Source: Orenia marismortui DSM 5156
Lineage (GTDB): Bacteria > Bacillota > Halanaerobiia > Halobacteroidales > Halobacteroidaceae
DNA: 64,000 bases
Assembly: GCF_000379025.1 (NCBI RefSeq)
Contig: NZ_KB900617.1
Location: 307,547-371,546, forward strand
Direction: 5' to 3'
The translations under genes and the position numbers were made by a program. The stretch's first letter is position 1. Each line of letters starts with the position of its first letter. Positions 36,489 to 47,023 of this stretch are shown here, one piece after another. The notes under the pieces were generated by a model that did not search any database, was not told the DNA's origin, and worked only from the letters and a program-made list of their open reading frames with translations.

Positions 36489-37433
36489 TTATTCACCTAA
36501 ATTTCTTTTATTTTGTTCTGTATACTCAGGACTAACAGGGTAAAAACCTTCTTTTACAGCTAATTCCTGACCTTTTTCACTTAATTCATATTTTATAAAA
36601 TCTAAAATTGCACCAGCTGCTTTACCATTAGTATATTGATATAAAGGTCTAGCTAATGGATAATCACCAGTCTTTACATTTTCTGCTTTTAATGGGCTAG
36701 CAGCTTCAGAATTATCATCTTTAGCCACATTTAATACATTTAACCCTTCAACTACTTTTCCATTCTTAACTACATAACCGATACCCACATAACCAATAGC
36801 ACCTTCATCAGCTTTAACAGCTTCTACAAGTTGAGCATTACCATTCATTCTATTCATCTCAGCTGTATAATCACCATTTAAAACATGATCACGGAAATAA
36901 ACAAAGGTTCCAGAATTACTTTGACGGCCATATGTAGTTATTTTCTTATCTGGCCCTCCAATTTCACTCCAATTAGTAATCTCTCCTTTGAATATGCTTC
37001 CAATTTGATCTACAGTTAAATCTTTTATTGGATTATTTTCATTAACTATTACAGATAACCCATCCATCGCTACTACAATTTCTACTGCTTCTACACCATT
37101 GTCTTGTGCTTGCTTTACTTCTTTATCCTTCATAGCACGAGAAGCATTAGCAATATCAACTTTATTATTAATTAAAGCTGCAATTCCTGTACCTGATCCA
37201 CCTCCAGTTACAGAAATAGATGTATCATTATTCTCCATATAATCTTCTGCCCACATCTGTGTTAAGTTAACACTTGTATCTGAACCCTTTATTTGTATAT
37301 AACCATTATTACCTTGAGCTTGATTCTGTTCTTGTTGGCTTTCCTCAGTCCCTTGTTGAGGTTGTCCACAAGCAGTTAGTGTTGTAATTATTGCAAATAA
37401 TGAAACTATTAATAATAATTTTTTTCTTAGCAT
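36489..37433 (-). CDS. pstS: Phosphate-binding lipoprotein PstS (copy 1)
   Basis: 314 residues; signal LLLIVSLFAIITTLTAC-GQPQ gives a membrane-anchored lipoprotein. The phosphate-site loops are visible: KGSDTSVNLTQMWAEDY, TGGGSGTGIAAL, YGRQNSSGTFVYFRDHV and NEGAIGYVG-like EGAIGYVGIGY. First gene of the pst operon with a five-repeat Pho-box promoter. A strong GGGAGGAAGAAG precedes the ATG. It is about 65 percent similar by eye to the second copy at 39553-40476, so the two look like paralogues. Confidence 0.96.
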   Translation of the reverse strand: MLRKKLLLIVSLFAIITTLTACGQPQQGTEESQQEQNQAQGNNGYIQIKGSDTSVNLTQMWAEDYMENNDTSISVTGGGSGTGIAALINNKVDIANASRAMKDKEVKQAQDNGVEAVEIVVAMDGLSVIVNENNPIKDLTVDQIGSIFKGEITNWSEIGGPDKKITTYGRQSNSGTFVYFRDHVLNGDYTAEMNRMNGNAQLVEAVKADEGAIGYVGIGYVVKNGKVVEGLNVLNVAKDDNSEAASPLKAENVKTGDYPLARPLYQYTNGKAAGAILDFIKYELSEKGQELAVKEGFYPVSPEYTEQNKRNLGE

Positions 37434-37475
37434 CTTCTTCCTCCCAAGTTTTATTAATTATTTATGTTTAATTAA

Positions 37476-37551
37476 AGTATAACAGATTAATATTTAAGAA
37501 ATGTTACAAAATTGTTAAAAGAGTGTTAACATTGTTGTAACATTTTTGTAA
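37476..37551 (-). promoter_or_regulatory. Pho-box promoter of the pst operon
   Basis: On the minus strand five hexamers at exact 11-bp steps: GTAACA-like repeats read from 37551 downward as TTACAA, TTACAA, TTAACA, TTAACA, GTAACA (plus-strand starts 37546, 37535, 37524, 37513, 37502). Then 20 nt to TATACT (37476-37481). Such tandem TTAACA repeats with 5-nt spacers are the PhoP box of Firmicutes. No -35 hexamer. The rest of the gap to 37749 shows nothing but AT-rich DNA. Confidence 0.88.
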
Positions 37552-37749
37552 CAGTCTTATAGTGTGGAAATAAAATCAAATATATTCACTAATATAGCAA
37601 AAAATTTATGATATTGTAACTGGAATTTTTTATCATACCACGACTTATCAATGAACATAATTAAGATGTTATAAAAAATGTAAAATTACACTCTTATAAT
37701 CAAATACTTATAAATTCTAATCTTGAACTCTATGTATTAACTTTATAGA

Positions 37750-39438
37750 TTATAAATTAAAGTTTTGTACTAAATTATTTAAATTTTCAGCCATCATAGA
37801 AAGTTTTTCTGATTCTTTTGTAACTTGTTGGGAAATACTCTTAACTTCATCTGTAACCTCAAGCACTTGTTGACTCCCGGCAGCCAACTCTTCAGTAGAA
37901 GCTGTAGTCTCTTCAATATGAGTTACTGTATCATCAATTGCATTATTAACTAATTTAAAAGCTTCACCAGCCTCTTTAATAATTCTCTCACCTGCTTGAG
38001 ATTCTTTCTTACCTGTAGTTATAGCTTTAATTGCTTCCTTTGATTTGGACTGTATCTCTCTAATTAAACTATCAATGTTATTAGTCGCATTAGAAGTCTC
38101 TTTAGCTAAATTTCTAATTTCTTCTGCTACAACTGCAAAACCACTACCCGCTTCACCCCTACGAGTTCCTCTAGCAGCCTCTATACTAGCATTTAGAGCC
38201 AAAAGATTGGTCTGATCTGCAATTCTATCAATTAGTTCAGTAATCTTGCCTATTTCTTCTGATTGTTTACTAAATTCACCTACAACTTCTGCTACATTTT
38301 CAACTGTTTCTTCTATTTTTATCATTTGATCAACAGAACTTCTTATTTTAGTATGTCCTTCCTGAGTGATATTTACTACTTCATAAGAAAAATCCATCAC
38401 CTCTTGACTATTTACAGCCAGTTGATCAACCCCCCCAGACATATCATCAATTATTGAAGATGCAGAATTAATAGTGGCATCTACCTCTATAGATAATGAT
38501 GATAACTCTTGACTAAAACCTGTAACTTCATTACTAGCACTTGATATATTACTTAATAATTCACATAAATTATCTACCATAATATTAAAAGATCTAGCCA
38601 AATCCTCAATCTGATCATCTGTTCTAATCTTTAATTTCTCTACTTTAAGATTACCACTAGCTATTTCCCGACTATAATTAGCTAATTTCTCCAAAGTATT
38701 AACAAGATTATTCTCTAATAATCTAATAATAACTAGTGACATTATTATAGTAGCTATTATTGAAACCATAAAAGACCTTCGGGTTAATCCTAAGTTCTGA
38801 TTAAAGATATCCAAGGAATTTTCACGCTCTTCAACAAAAATTTTATTTAAAGAGTTACTTGCTTGAATCATGTCATCTCTAGTATTAACTAAAGCAACCA
38901 TTGGAACCCTATAATTAACAATACCCCTATAATCAGGAAGCTTTTCTCCATTCTTAATTCGCCACACTGGGATTAATTGCTTATTAAAAATATCATTATA
39001 AGTTTGATTTAAACTAATTAACTCTTCTAATAGAAATTCAATATCTCTATTTTTGACCTGATTCTTTAAGTGATCAATAACCTCTTGAAACTCCTTTTCA
39101 TGATTATTAAAATGTCTAACAGCCTTTGCTTTTCTATTATTATCCACTAAATCAATTGCATCTATATATTTACCTCTAACTATAGTAGCTAATTTCAAAA
39201 TATAGTGCATATTGTCACCAGCTGCCTCTAAATTTTCAACACTATTATTTATATTATTCAAAAATAGTATGTTAACTCCAGATCCTAATAAGAAAACCAA
39301 TATCACAGCACCAAAGCCTAAAAATAATTTAATTTTAAATTTTAAGTTGTTAAACTTCTTCCCTAAAATATTGTTAGCCTTTATCTTATTACCAAAAGAT
39401 AATATTTTATTCTTAATTACTTTAATAAATTTATTCAT
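37750..39438 (-). CDS. Methyl-accepting chemotaxis protein with unusual tip insertion
   Basis: 562 residues: membrane helix (about 35-55), a four-helix-bundle type extracytoplasmic sensor (about 56-215), second helix ([19 protein letters not shown]), HAMP (about 240-290) and a long methyl-accepting coiled coil. The kinase-contact hairpin reads [35 protein letters not shown]; normally EAAR-AGExGxGF, so three residues are added exactly at the turn. It lies 114 bp after the second pstS on the same strand, across a long palindrome. TCTGGAGGTC is 11 nt before the ATG. Ligand unknown. Confidence 0.92.
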   Translation of the reverse strand: MNKFIKVIKNKILSFGNKIKANNILGKKFNNLKFKIKLFLGFGAVILVFLLGSGVNILFLNNINNSVENLEAAGDNMHYILKLATIVRGKYIDAIDLVDNNRKAKAVRHFNNHEKEFQEVIDHLKNQVKNRDIEFLLEELISLNQTYNDIFNKQLIPVWRIKNGEKLPDYRGIVNYRVPMVALVNTRDDMIQASNSLNKIFVEERENSLDIFNQNLGLTRRSFMVSIIATIIMSLVIIRLLENNLVNTLEKLANYSREIASGNLKVEKLKIRTDDQIEDLARSFNIMVDNLCELLSNISSASNEVTGFSQELSSLSIEVDATINSASSIIDDMSGGVDQLAVNSQEVMDFSYEVVNITQEGHTKIRSSVDQMIKIEETVENVAEVVGEFSKQSEEIGKITELIDRIADQTNLLALNASIEAARGTRRGEAGSGFAVVAEEIRNLAKETSNATNNIDSLIREIQSKSKEAIKAITTGKKESQAGERIIKEAGEAFKLVNNAIDDTVTHIEETTASTEELAAGSQQVLEVTDEVKSISQQVTKESEKLSMMAENLNNLVQNFNL

Positions 39439-39487
39439 TTGGATAAGACCTCCAGATTATCATTTTATATATTTAGTCCCAACAGAA

Positions 39488-39529
39488 GATATAACCCAGT
39501 TTATCTATATAGATAAACTGGGTTATATC
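39488..39529. other. Perfect 42-bp palindrome between the second pstS and the chemoreceptor gene
   Basis: Centred on CTATATAG with stem ATAACCCAGTTTAT. No T-run follows on the minus strand, so it is not a standard terminator. It may be an RNA-stabilising hairpin, a weak terminator or a binding site. Confidence 0.6.
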
Positions 39530-39552
39530 ATGAAATTCAATTTTATTACTGC

Positions 39553-40476
39553 TTAATTAATATTTTCTTTGTTAACTTTTTGAAACTCAGGAGTTACAGG
39601 ATAGAACCCTTCTTCGATAGCTAAAGCTTCTCCTTTTTCACTTAATTCGTATTTTAAGAACTTTAAGATTGCTCCACTTGGCTTACCATTAATGTATTGA
39701 TTTAATGGGCGAGCTAATGGATAAGAACCATTCTTAACATTCTTAGGATCTAATGGAGTAGCTCCATTAACATTCATTACATTTAATCCTGCTACTGCTT
39801 TACCATCCTTAGCAGCATAACCTATTCCTACATAACCGATAGCACTTTTATCAGCTTTCACAGCTTCAACAATCTGAGCATTACCATTCATTCTGTTCAT
39901 ACTAGCAGAATATTCACCTTTTAATACATTATCACGGAAGTAAACAAATGTACCAGAGCTATTTTGGCGTCCATATAAAGTAATTGGCATATCAGGTCCA
40001 CCAACTTCTTTCCAGTTAGTAATTTCTCCTCTAAAGATAGCACCTAAATCTTCTATACTTAAGTTCTTTACAGGGTTATTGTCATTTGTAACAACACTTA
40101 ATCCATCCATAGCTAGTACAATTCTATAAACATCTATACCATTATTTTCAGCCATTTTAATCTCTTTATCTTTCATCACACGAGAAGCATCTGCAATATC
40201 AACTGTTCCATTGATTAAAGCTTTGATTCCAGTACCAGATCCACCACCAGTTACTGAAATAGACACATTAGGATTATCTCCCATATAATTTTCAGCTAAA
40301 GTCTGAGCTAAGTTTACAATTGTATCAGAACCTTTAATTTGGATATAAGCTTTTTCATCTTTCTTATCATCTCCACCAAATATCCACCAAGCGTTAACCT
40401 TTCCTGTTACAGTAAATAAAACACTCACTGCTAAAAGTAATACTAAAGATAAAGCAATAGTTTTGTTCTTAAACAT
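39553..40476 (-). CDS. Second phosphate-binding protein, soluble periplasmic form
   Basis: 307 residues, PstS family, with the same phosphate loops as copy 1 (KGSDTIVNLAQTLAENY, TGGGSGTGIKAL, YGRQNSSGTFVYFRDN, SAIGYVGIGY). The signal peptide (ALSLVLLLAVSVLFTVTGKVNA) lacks a lipobox Cys, so the mature protein should be released into the periplasm of this two-membrane cell. It has its own Pho-box promoter and is followed by a chemoreceptor gene rather than by permease genes. It could feed the Pst transporter, present phosphate to the receptor, or both. Confidence 0.93.
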   Translation of the reverse strand: MFKNKTIALSLVLLLAVSVLFTVTGKVNAWWIFGGDDKKDEKAYIQIKGSDTIVNLAQTLAENYMGDNPNVSISVTGGGSGTGIKALINGTVDIADASRVMKDKEIKMAENNGIDVYRIVLAMDGLSVVTNDNNPVKNLSIEDLGAIFRGEITNWKEVGGPDMPITLYGRQNSSGTFVYFRDNVLKGEYSASMNRMNGNAQIVEAVKADKSAIGYVGIGYAAKDGKAVAGLNVMNVNGATPLDPKNVKNGSYPLARPLNQYINGKPSGAILKFLKYELSEKGEALAIEEGFYPVTPEFQKVNKENIN

Positions 40477-40533
40477 TAAAAATTCCTCCTCTTATTTTCT
40501 TATTAATTTATTTTTCTCTCAACTCTCAATGAA

Positions 40534-40587
40534 ATTATAGCAAGGCTTTTTTGCAAGGAGATTAAGATAATGTTAACAAAATGTTAA
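40534..40587 (-). promoter_or_regulatory. Pho-box promoter of the second pstS
   Basis: Minus strand: TTAACA (40582-40587), TTAACA (40571-40576) and TTAATC (40560-40565), 11 bp apart, then 20 nt, then TATAAT (40534-40539). Repeat order and spacing are identical to the promoter at 33023-33076. Confidence 0.88.
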
Positions 40588-40621
40588 AACAGAAAATTTT
40601 ATCAATTTATTTTTAATATAA

Positions 40622-40651
40622 AAAAGATACCATTAGATAATGGCATCTTTT
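40622..40651 (-). terminator. phoR terminator
   Basis: AAAAGAT-CCATTA stem; its single mismatch on the plus strand is a G-U pair in minus-strand RNA, and a T-run follows on the minus strand. Confidence 0.85.
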
Positions 40652-40716
40652 CTATAATTTTAGTATTTAGCTAAATATATTATTGACCTTATTATACATA
40701 AGCTGATATCACAAAA

Positions 40717-42486
40717 CTAAATCGGCAATTCTACGCTAAACCTGGTTCCTTGACCAATTTCACTTTCTACACTTATATTCCCCTGATGCTCTTCAACAAT
40801 ATGCTTCACAATGGATAAACCTAAACCAGTACCTCCAAGTTTTCTACTTCTAGCTTTATCTACTCTATAAAAGCGTTCAAATATCCTTGGTAAATCATCT
40901 TCAGGTATACCAATTCCATTATCTTCAACTTCTAAAATTAACTTCTCTTCCTTTTGATCTACACTAACCTTAACTTTACCGCCTTGAGGTGTATATTTGA
41001 TAGCATTATCGATCAGATTGATCATCAACCTTGATAACTGATCTTGATCAGCCTGAATATTAGGTGCCGAAAGATTTAAATCTGCTACTAAATTAATATC
41101 TTTCTTTTTAGCTTTAGATTCTAATAATAAGATTGTATCATCTATAATCTTAACTATATCTACATCTTCTTTAGACTTATAATTAGAATGCGATTCAATC
41201 TTTGAAAGATTCAATAAATCTTCTATTAATCGCTGTAGACGATCAGCTTCTTCTTTTATAATATTTAGAAAAGAATTATAGATATTATCACTAGGTTTAC
41301 TATCTAATAAAGTCTCTACATACCCCTTAATCGAGGTTAAAGGAGTTTTTAATTCATGGGATACATTTCCTACAAAATCCTTTCTCATCTCTTCTAACCT
41401 TCTAATATCAGTAATATCCCTTAAAACTGCAACAACACCTACAGTACTTTTATTTGCATCTTGAATAGGAGCAATTTGAATTCTAAAAATTTTCTGTTCA
41501 GGAACTAACATTTCTAATTCCTCTGTAATAATTTGATCTTCTTTTAAAGATTTTTCGACTAACTCATCTAATCTATAATTCTTGGTAACTTGAATTACTG
41601 AATTATCTAAGACCTTATCTTCTTTAATTCCAAAGATCCTTTCTGCTGCTAAATTAAATAATATTATCTTTCTATCTTGGTTAACAGCAATTACTGCATC
41701 TCCAATACTTGTAACAATTGCTTCAATCTTGTTCTTCTCAGCAGAAATCTCTTGTACCTTATCTCTAACTCTATTGACCATATGATTGAACATTTGAGCC
41801 AACTTTCCTACTTCATCCTGAGTTCTAATCACTAAATTCTGATCTAAATATCCATTAGCAATCTTCTCTGCTACAAAAGTAATTTCTTCAATAGGATCAG
41901 TAATCTGATTAGTAAACTTTAAAGATAATAATATTCCAATCAGAATGGTAGTAAACACTGTTTTTAATAACACTGTCCAAATACCCTTATATAACTCTCT
42001 TAACTTATTAAGAGTTAAAGAGGCCCTAATAAAACCTAGCAACTTCTCTCCATCTTTAATAGGTAAAGCTATATATTTCATATTAATATCTAAAGTGGAA
42101 CTATATCTAATCTCTTTTCCTAAACTTCCTTTTAAAACCTCTTGTATCTCCGGACGCCCCAAGTGATTCTCCATCTTCATAGGATCTTTTCTAGAATCAG
42201 CTAATACCTTCCCTTTTGAATCAATAATAGTGATTCTAGTTTCTAATTCTTTTCCATAATCTACAATTGACTTGTCTAAACTATCATAATCCTTATTCTC
42301 CAAAACTGGCTTAATAATACTAACTATTAAATTCATTTCCTTAATTAATTTTCTTTCTAACCAAGTGGAAAAATAATTTTCTAATGACCTTTGTAAAATA
42401 TAACCAGCAAACACCAAAGTGGCTATTAACAAAATTAAATATAAAGCTACTATCTTGGTTTTAATACTTTGCAGTCTTTGTAACAT
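40717..42486 (-). CDS. phoR: Phosphate-sensing histidine kinase PhoR
   Basis: 589 residues: helix 1 (IVALYLILLIATLVFAGYIL), extracytoplasmic region of about 130 residues, helix 2, HAMP (about 185-240), PAS (about 245-355), HisKA with H-box FVGNVSHELKTPLTSIKGYV and HATPase with N-box LIDNAIKYTP, G1 VEDNGIGIP and G2 GGTGLGLSIVK. Domain order and linkage to phoB 28 bp upstream, beside the pst genes, support PhoR. Expected to phosphorylate PhoB when phosphate is low. Confidence 0.93.
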   Translation of the reverse strand: MLQRLQSIKTKIVALYLILLIATLVFAGYILQRSLENYFSTWLERKLIKEMNLIVSIIKPVLENKDYDSLDKSIVDYGKELETRITIIDSKGKVLADSRKDPMKMENHLGRPEIQEVLKGSLGKEIRYSSTLDINMKYIALPIKDGEKLLGFIRASLTLNKLRELYKGIWTVLLKTVFTTILIGILLSLKFTNQITDPIEEITFVAEKIANGYLDQNLVIRTQDEVGKLAQMFNHMVNRVRDKVQEISAEKNKIEAIVTSIGDAVIAVNQDRKIILFNLAAERIFGIKEDKVLDNSVIQVTKNYRLDELVEKSLKEDQIITEELEMLVPEQKIFRIQIAPIQDANKSTVGVVAVLRDITDIRRLEEMRKDFVGNVSHELKTPLTSIKGYVETLLDSKPSDNIYNSFLNIIKEEADRLQRLIEDLLNLSKIESHSNYKSKEDVDIVKIIDDTILLLESKAKKKDINLVADLNLSAPNIQADQDQLSRLMINLIDNAIKYTPQGGKVKVSVDQKEEKLILEVEDNGIGIPEDDLPRIFERFYRVDKARSRKLGGTGLGLSIVKHIVEEHQGNISVESEIGQGTRFSVELPI

Positions 42487-42514
42487 AGAAATCTCCTTTA
42501 CTTATAGCTAGTAG

Positions 42515-43210
42515 CTATTTTATCTCTTTAAATTTGTACCCTACACCTCTAACTGTTAAAATAGGTTCTTCCTCACTATGATTTCCTATCTTCTTTCTTA
42601 ATCTTCTAATATGTACATCTACAGTCCTAGTCCCACCGTGATAATCATATCCCCATAATTCATCTAGGAGGTAACTTCTTGAAAAGACTTGACCAGGATG
42701 GGTCATTAAAATTGCTAATAATTCAAACTCTTTTGGAGTTAAGTTTATCTCACTTCCATTTACCTCTACTCGATATTTATTTAAATCAACTTCTATAGCT
42801 CCTAGCTCTATTATCTTATCTGTTTTTTCTTCTTTACTGTCTATTCTTCTTAAAACTGCTTTAACTCTAGCAATTAATTCTCTAGGGCTAAAAGGCTTGG
42901 TAACATAATCATCAGCCCCCAACTCTAATCCTAGTATCTTATCAATCTCTTCTCCTTTAGCAGATAACATTATAATTGGAGTTCTTTTTAATTGATTATC
43001 CTTTCTAATTTGACGGCAAACATCAAAACCATCTAATTTAGGCAACATTAGATCAAGTACAATTAAATTCGGATTATTCTCTTTAGCCTTATTGATAGCC
43101 TCTTCTCCATCATAAGCTGTTATAACTTCATATCCTTCCTTTTCTAAGTTAAACTTAACTAACTCCACAATATTTACTTCATCATCAACCACTAAAATCT
43201 TATTTGTCAT
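42515..43210 (-). CDS. phoB: OmpR-family response regulator PhoB/PhoP
   Basis: 231 residues. Receiver domain with DD at 9-10, phospho-acceptor D53 (LIVLDLMLPK), Thr/Ser in IIMLSAKGE and Lys in DDYVTKPFSP; C-terminal winged helix (INLTPKEFELLAILMTHPGQ then GTRTVDVHIRRLRKKIG). It should bind the TTAACA repeats described in this window. First gene of phoB-phoR. Confidence 0.94.
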   Translation of the reverse strand: MTNKILVVDDEVNIVELVKFNLEKEGYEVITAYDGEEAINKAKENNPNLIVLDLMLPKLDGFDVCRQIRKDNQLKRTPIIMLSAKGEEIDKILGLELGADDYVTKPFSPRELIARVKAVLRRIDSKEEKTDKIIELGAIEVDLNKYRVEVNGSEINLTPKEFELLAILMTHPGQVFSRSYLLDELWGYDYHGGTRTVDVHIRRLRKKIGNHSEEEPILTVRGVGYKFKEIK

Positions 43211-43405
43211 AAATAATCCTCCATTATATTAATTTCCACTCTGTTCTATACTAAAAAATAGAAATAAAATTCCCTACCTTAATACTATATGATTAGCTAT
43301 CTTTTAGTTTCAATTTCTACTTTATCTCTTAATTTCTCATCCTATACTTATAATATACAACTAATTACTAATAAAAATCAACTATATTAAAGTAATTAGA
43401 CTTAA

Positions 43406-43425
43406 TTTTAACATAATGTTAACAT
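43406..43425 (-). promoter_or_regulatory. Weak Pho-box candidate upstream of phoB
   Basis: TTAACA (43417-43422) and TTAAAA (43406-43411) on the minus strand are 11 bp apart, with a degenerate third unit at 43395. The 20-nt spacing does not lead to a good -10 box, unlike the three clear promoters. Autoregulation of phoB is plausible but only weakly supported. The rest of 43211-43463 shows no gene. Confidence 0.4.
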
Positions 43426-43463
43426 ATTCCACTAGATATATTTCTATTTTTTATCACTAAATA

Positions 43464-43505
43464 AATAAGAAAAAGAACTTCTCTAGAGAAGTTCTTTTTC
43501 TTATT
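43464..43505 (-). terminator. Perfect 42-bp palindromic terminator
   Basis: Stem AAGAAAAAGAACTTCT and complement around CTAG, ending 3 bp before the stop of the second chemoreceptor gene. Confidence 0.9.
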
Positions 43506-43507
43506 GA

Positions 43508-45364
43508 TTATATTTCAAATTTCTCAATTAAATTTTGTAATTTTTGGGCCATCTGAGATAATTCTTGAGATGAATTACTTATTTCCATCGACATAGCATC
43601 TACCTCTTCAGCAGCACTCATAATTTGATCACTATTTTCTGCTAAGCTCTGGGTAGATCCTACAGTCTGTTCAATCTGGGCTGATATTTCTTCACTAGAA
43701 CTTTCAATCTCTATAAATATCTCTCCAGTTTCTTCTGCTATCTTTTCTCCTTCAACAGCTTGTCCTTCTAAGTTCTCAACAGCCTTCAAACCATTTTTTG
43801 AACGTTGTTGTGTTCTTTCAACTAAAGTTCTAATCTTATCTGTAGCTTTAGCAGTTTCTTCCGCCAATCCTCTAATTTCATCGGCCACTACTGCAAATCC
43901 TTGCCCATGCTCTCCTGCTCTAGCAGCCTCAATAGCAGCATTTAAAGCTAATAAATTAGTTTGTTCTGCTATATTAGTAATAAGTTCTACTATCTGACCA
44001 ATCTCTTTAGAATTATTATCTAAATCTTCAATTATCTCTACAGTGTCTTTAACAGAACTACTTATCAATTTAATACTATTAACTGTTTCTTTTATATTAT
44101 TACTACCTTGCTGAGTATTGCTATTAGACTGTTCAGCAAAATTACTTATCTCCTCAGTACTAGCTGATATTTCTTGAATTCCAGCTGACATCTGCTTGAT
44201 TAATTGATTCGTTGTTTCAATACTAGCATTACCCTCTTGTGCCGATGCTGAAAGTTCTTGGCTATAAGCAGATAATTCTTCCGCTGTATTCAATAAATTA
44301 ATGACAATGTTTCTTAAATTATCTTTCATTTCACTAAAAGCTATAATTAATTCACCAATTTCATCATTTCTTTCAACCTCTATATCTGCTATATTTAAAT
44401 TCCCTTTTGCTATCTCTTTAGCTGTATTAATTAATTTATCTATTGGCTTAGTAACAATCTTATTGAAATATAAAGAAAAAGCTACAATTAATATTAATAT
44501 AACAATTCCATCAAGAATAAAACTAAAACTTACTCTTTTGCCCAATTTATTGACAAAGCTTAAATCTTGAGTAACTCTAATCATCCCTTTTACTTGATTT
44601 GTAATAGGATTATATAAAGGAGTATATAGATCTAAATTCCCTTGCTGATTGACTTCACGTACTTCTTGTCCTTCTTTAACTCTTTCAAAGATAGACTTAT
44701 CCTCTAATAATTCTCCTATCTTCCCTTTATCATCTTCTTTTGAAGTAATCACCAATCTGTTTTTATCATAAATTCTAATATTCCCTGAAATAGTTCCTTT
44801 TAATTTAGAAAGTAACTTCTGATCAAAACTAAAACCTGTTTGTAGTGTTCCTATCACTTTGCCTTTATCTTTAATAGGAACAATCGCTCTAATAGCAAAT
44901 CCACTCTTTCCAGCTTCCATTACTGTTGATTCTTCTCCCTGCAATGCCCTTTGAATAGATCCTTTAGCACTCTTATCATCACCATATTTATTTGGATTAT
45001 GAGCTCTTAAAAATACTATTCCTTCACTATCACCATATTCAAAAACATCTAATCCTATTTCTTCTTGTAAATGCTTAAAAATTGGAGAAATAATCTTATT
45101 TAATTTAGCTCTATCTTGCTCTTTAAATGCCGATATAATCTTCTCATTGCTAGAATAACTATCTGCTGCTAATAAAGTTTGTACTGTCTTCTCCTGAAAA
45201 TACAGTTCTGTTGCATTGCTAGCTTGATCTATTCTATCAACAAGCAACTTTTCTATACCAGCTTTTGCTTGTCTAAATAAAACAGTGCTTACAATTAATA
45301 CTGGAATAATTGCAGCTAAAACTAGAACAATAATCAATTTCTTTTTTAAAGTAATATTTATCAC
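43508..45364 (-). CDS. Methyl-accepting chemotaxis protein with Cache sensor
   Basis: 618 residues: helix 1 ([20 protein letters not shown]), a double-Cache-like extracytoplasmic region of about 245 residues, helix 2 ([19 protein letters not shown]), HAMP ([18 protein letters not shown]) and the signalling coiled coil with a standard tip, [20 protein letters not shown]. The ligand is not evident. It is separated from phoB by 297 bp and has its own terminator. Confidence 0.94.
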   Translation of the reverse strand: MINITLKKKLIIVLVLAAIIPVLIVSTVLFRQAKAGIEKLLVDRIDQASNATELYFQEKTVQTLLAADSYSSNEKIISAFKEQDRAKLNKIISPIFKHLQEEIGLDVFEYGDSEGIVFLRAHNPNKYGDDKSAKGSIQRALQGEESTVMEAGKSGFAIRAIVPIKDKGKVIGTLQTGFSFDQKLLSKLKGTISGNIRIYDKNRLVITSKEDDKGKIGELLEDKSIFERVKEGQEVREVNQQGNLDLYTPLYNPITNQVKGMIRVTQDLSFVNKLGKRVSFSFILDGIVILILIVAFSLYFNKIVTKPIDKLINTAKEIAKGNLNIADIEVERNDEIGELIIAFSEMKDNLRNIVINLLNTAEELSAYSQELSASAQEGNASIETTNQLIKQMSAGIQEISASTEEISNFAEQSNSNTQQGSNNIKETVNSIKLISSSVKDTVEIIEDLDNNSKEIGQIVELITNIAEQTNLLALNAAIEAARAGEHGQGFAVVADEIRGLAEETAKATDKIRTLVERTQQRSKNGLKAVENLEGQAVEGEKIAEETGEIFIEIESSSEEISAQIEQTVGSTQSLAENSDQIMSAAEEVDAMSMEISNSSQELSQMAQKLQNLIEKFEI

Positions 45365-45590
45365 TTGTATTCCCCCCTCTTAATTAAACTTGATATATTA
45401 ATGCAAATATCTAAAATTTTATTTTAATTGTATAAATAATTAATATAAATTGAAAATTCTATTTATTAATTCTATATAAATATAATCAATCCTCTAATTT
45501 AATTATTTTTTATAATATAATGCTATTTTCATGTATTTAATTGCTTTAATTCTCCTTTTTTATATTTTATATTTTTTAATCTCATTAAAA

Positions 45591-45619
45591 AAGTGAGGAT
45601 CCTCCTAGGATCCTCACTT
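45591..45619 (-). terminator. argH terminator
   Basis: AAGTGAGGATCCT, CCT loop, AGGATCCTCACTT; T-run on the minus strand; 14 bp after the argH stop. Confidence 0.9.
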
Positions 45620-45633
45620 CTAATTCAATTAAT

Positions 45634-46995
45634 TTAATTCTTCTCCTGCTCTAGTACCCGTTTAATTTCTTCAATTGCTGGCCCACCTATTGTATCTCGT
45701 GCATCTACACAGGTTTCAATAGCAATAGCATGATAAATATCCTCATCAAAAACATCAGAGAATATCTTCCATTCAGCTAAACTTAAATCAGATAACTTCT
45801 TATTCTCCTGAATACAATATAATACCGTCTTCCCTACTACTTCATGGGCCTCTCTAAAGGGAATTCCTTTATCTACCAGATAATCTGCTACATCAGTGGC
45901 ATTAACAAAACCACCTTCCGTTGCATTCTTCATATTCTGAGCTTTAAATTTAGTATTTGCCATCATTCTCGCAAAAATCTCCAAACTAACCTTAACTGTA
46001 TCCACTGTATCAAATAATCCTTCTTTATCTTCCTGCATATCTTTATTGTAGGCTAAAGGTAATCCTTTCATTGTTACTAATAGTTGAGTTAAATGACCAT
46101 AGACCCTTCCAGTCTTCCCCCTAACTAACTCTGGGATATCAGGATTCTTCTTTTGAGGCATAATACTACTTCCAGTACAAAATGCATCAGATATCTCTAC
46201 AAAATCAAATTCAGAGCTAGACCATAAGATTAATTCTTCACTCAAACGACTTAAATGCATCATAATTGTAGAAGAAGCTGCTAGAAATTCAATTACAAAA
46301 TCCCGATCGCTAACTGCATCTAAACTATTCTGGCTAACTCCTGTAAAACCTAATTCTTTAGCAACAAATTCTCTATCTATTGAAAATTTAGTACCAGCTA
46401 AAGCTCCAGAACCTAATGGTAAGATATTAACCCTTTTATAGCAATCGCTTAACCTTTCATAGTCTCTCTTTAGCTTCTGTTGATAAGCAATTAAATGATG
46501 AGCTAATCTAATTGGTTGAGCTCTTTGCAAGTGAGTATAACCAGGCATAATAATATCGATATTCTCTTCTGCAAGATCTAACAATACTTTTTCTAATTGT
46601 TTAACTAGTTCCTTAATTTGATTAATTTGATCTCTGAGATAAAGTCGTACATCTAAAGCAACCTGATCATTTCTACTTCTGGCTGTATGTAATTTTCCTC
46701 CTACTGCCCCTATCTTATCAGTTAACCTCTTCTCAATATTCATATGGATATCTTCTAGCTCTACTGTAAATTCAAATTCTCCTGAGTTTACTTCTGCTAA
46801 AATTTCCTCTAAGCCTGATATTATCTCTTGACTATCTGCTTTAGAGATAATTCCACAATGAGCTAACATTTTAGCATGAGCCATACTACCTTCAATGTCA
46901 TATTTTGCTAACTTATAGTCAAAGGCAATTGAAGCATTAAACTCTTCTACTAATTTATCTGTGCTTTCTTGGAATCTACCATCCCATAATTTCAT
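45634..46995 (-). CDS. argH: Argininosuccinate lyase
   Basis: Last enzyme of arginine synthesis, splitting argininosuccinate into arginine and fumarate. The signature [16 protein letters not shown] is near residue 275, and [20 protein letters not shown] and [12 protein letters not shown] are present. I start at the ATG at 46993-46995 (MKLWDGRFQ), which has AAAGGAGTGAAG before it, giving 453 residues; an in-frame start 48 nt further up would run through the ARG box and adds non-conserved residues. Confidence 0.96.
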   Translation of the reverse strand: MKLWDGRFQESTDKLVEEFNASIAFDYKLAKYDIEGSMAHAKMLAHCGIISKADSQEIISGLEEILAEVNSGEFEFTVELEDIHMNIEKRLTDKIGAVGGKLHTARSRNDQVALDVRLYLRDQINQIKELVKQLEKVLLDLAEENIDIIMPGYTHLQRAQPIRLAHHLIAYQQKLKRDYERLSDCYKRVNILPLGSGALAGTKFSIDREFVAKELGFTGVSQNSLDAVSDRDFVIEFLAASSTIMMHLSRLSEELILWSSSEFDFVEISDAFCTGSSIMPQKKNPDIPELVRGKTGRVYGHLTQLLVTMKGLPLAYNKDMQEDKEGLFDTVDTVKVSLEIFARMMANTKFKAQNMKNATEGGFVNATDVADYLVDKGIPFREAHEVVGKTVLYCIQENKKLSDLSLAEWKIFSDVFDEDIYHAIAIETCVDARDTIGGPAIEEIKRVLEQEKN

Positions 46996-47023
46996 AATCT
47001 TCACTCCTTTTATTAACTTGTCC

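Noticed and set aside
37502-37551. Short tandem repeats before pstS as a possible CRISPR or satellite
   Set aside because: Hexamers at 11-bp steps next to a -10 box fit Pho boxes; units are far too short for CRISPR.
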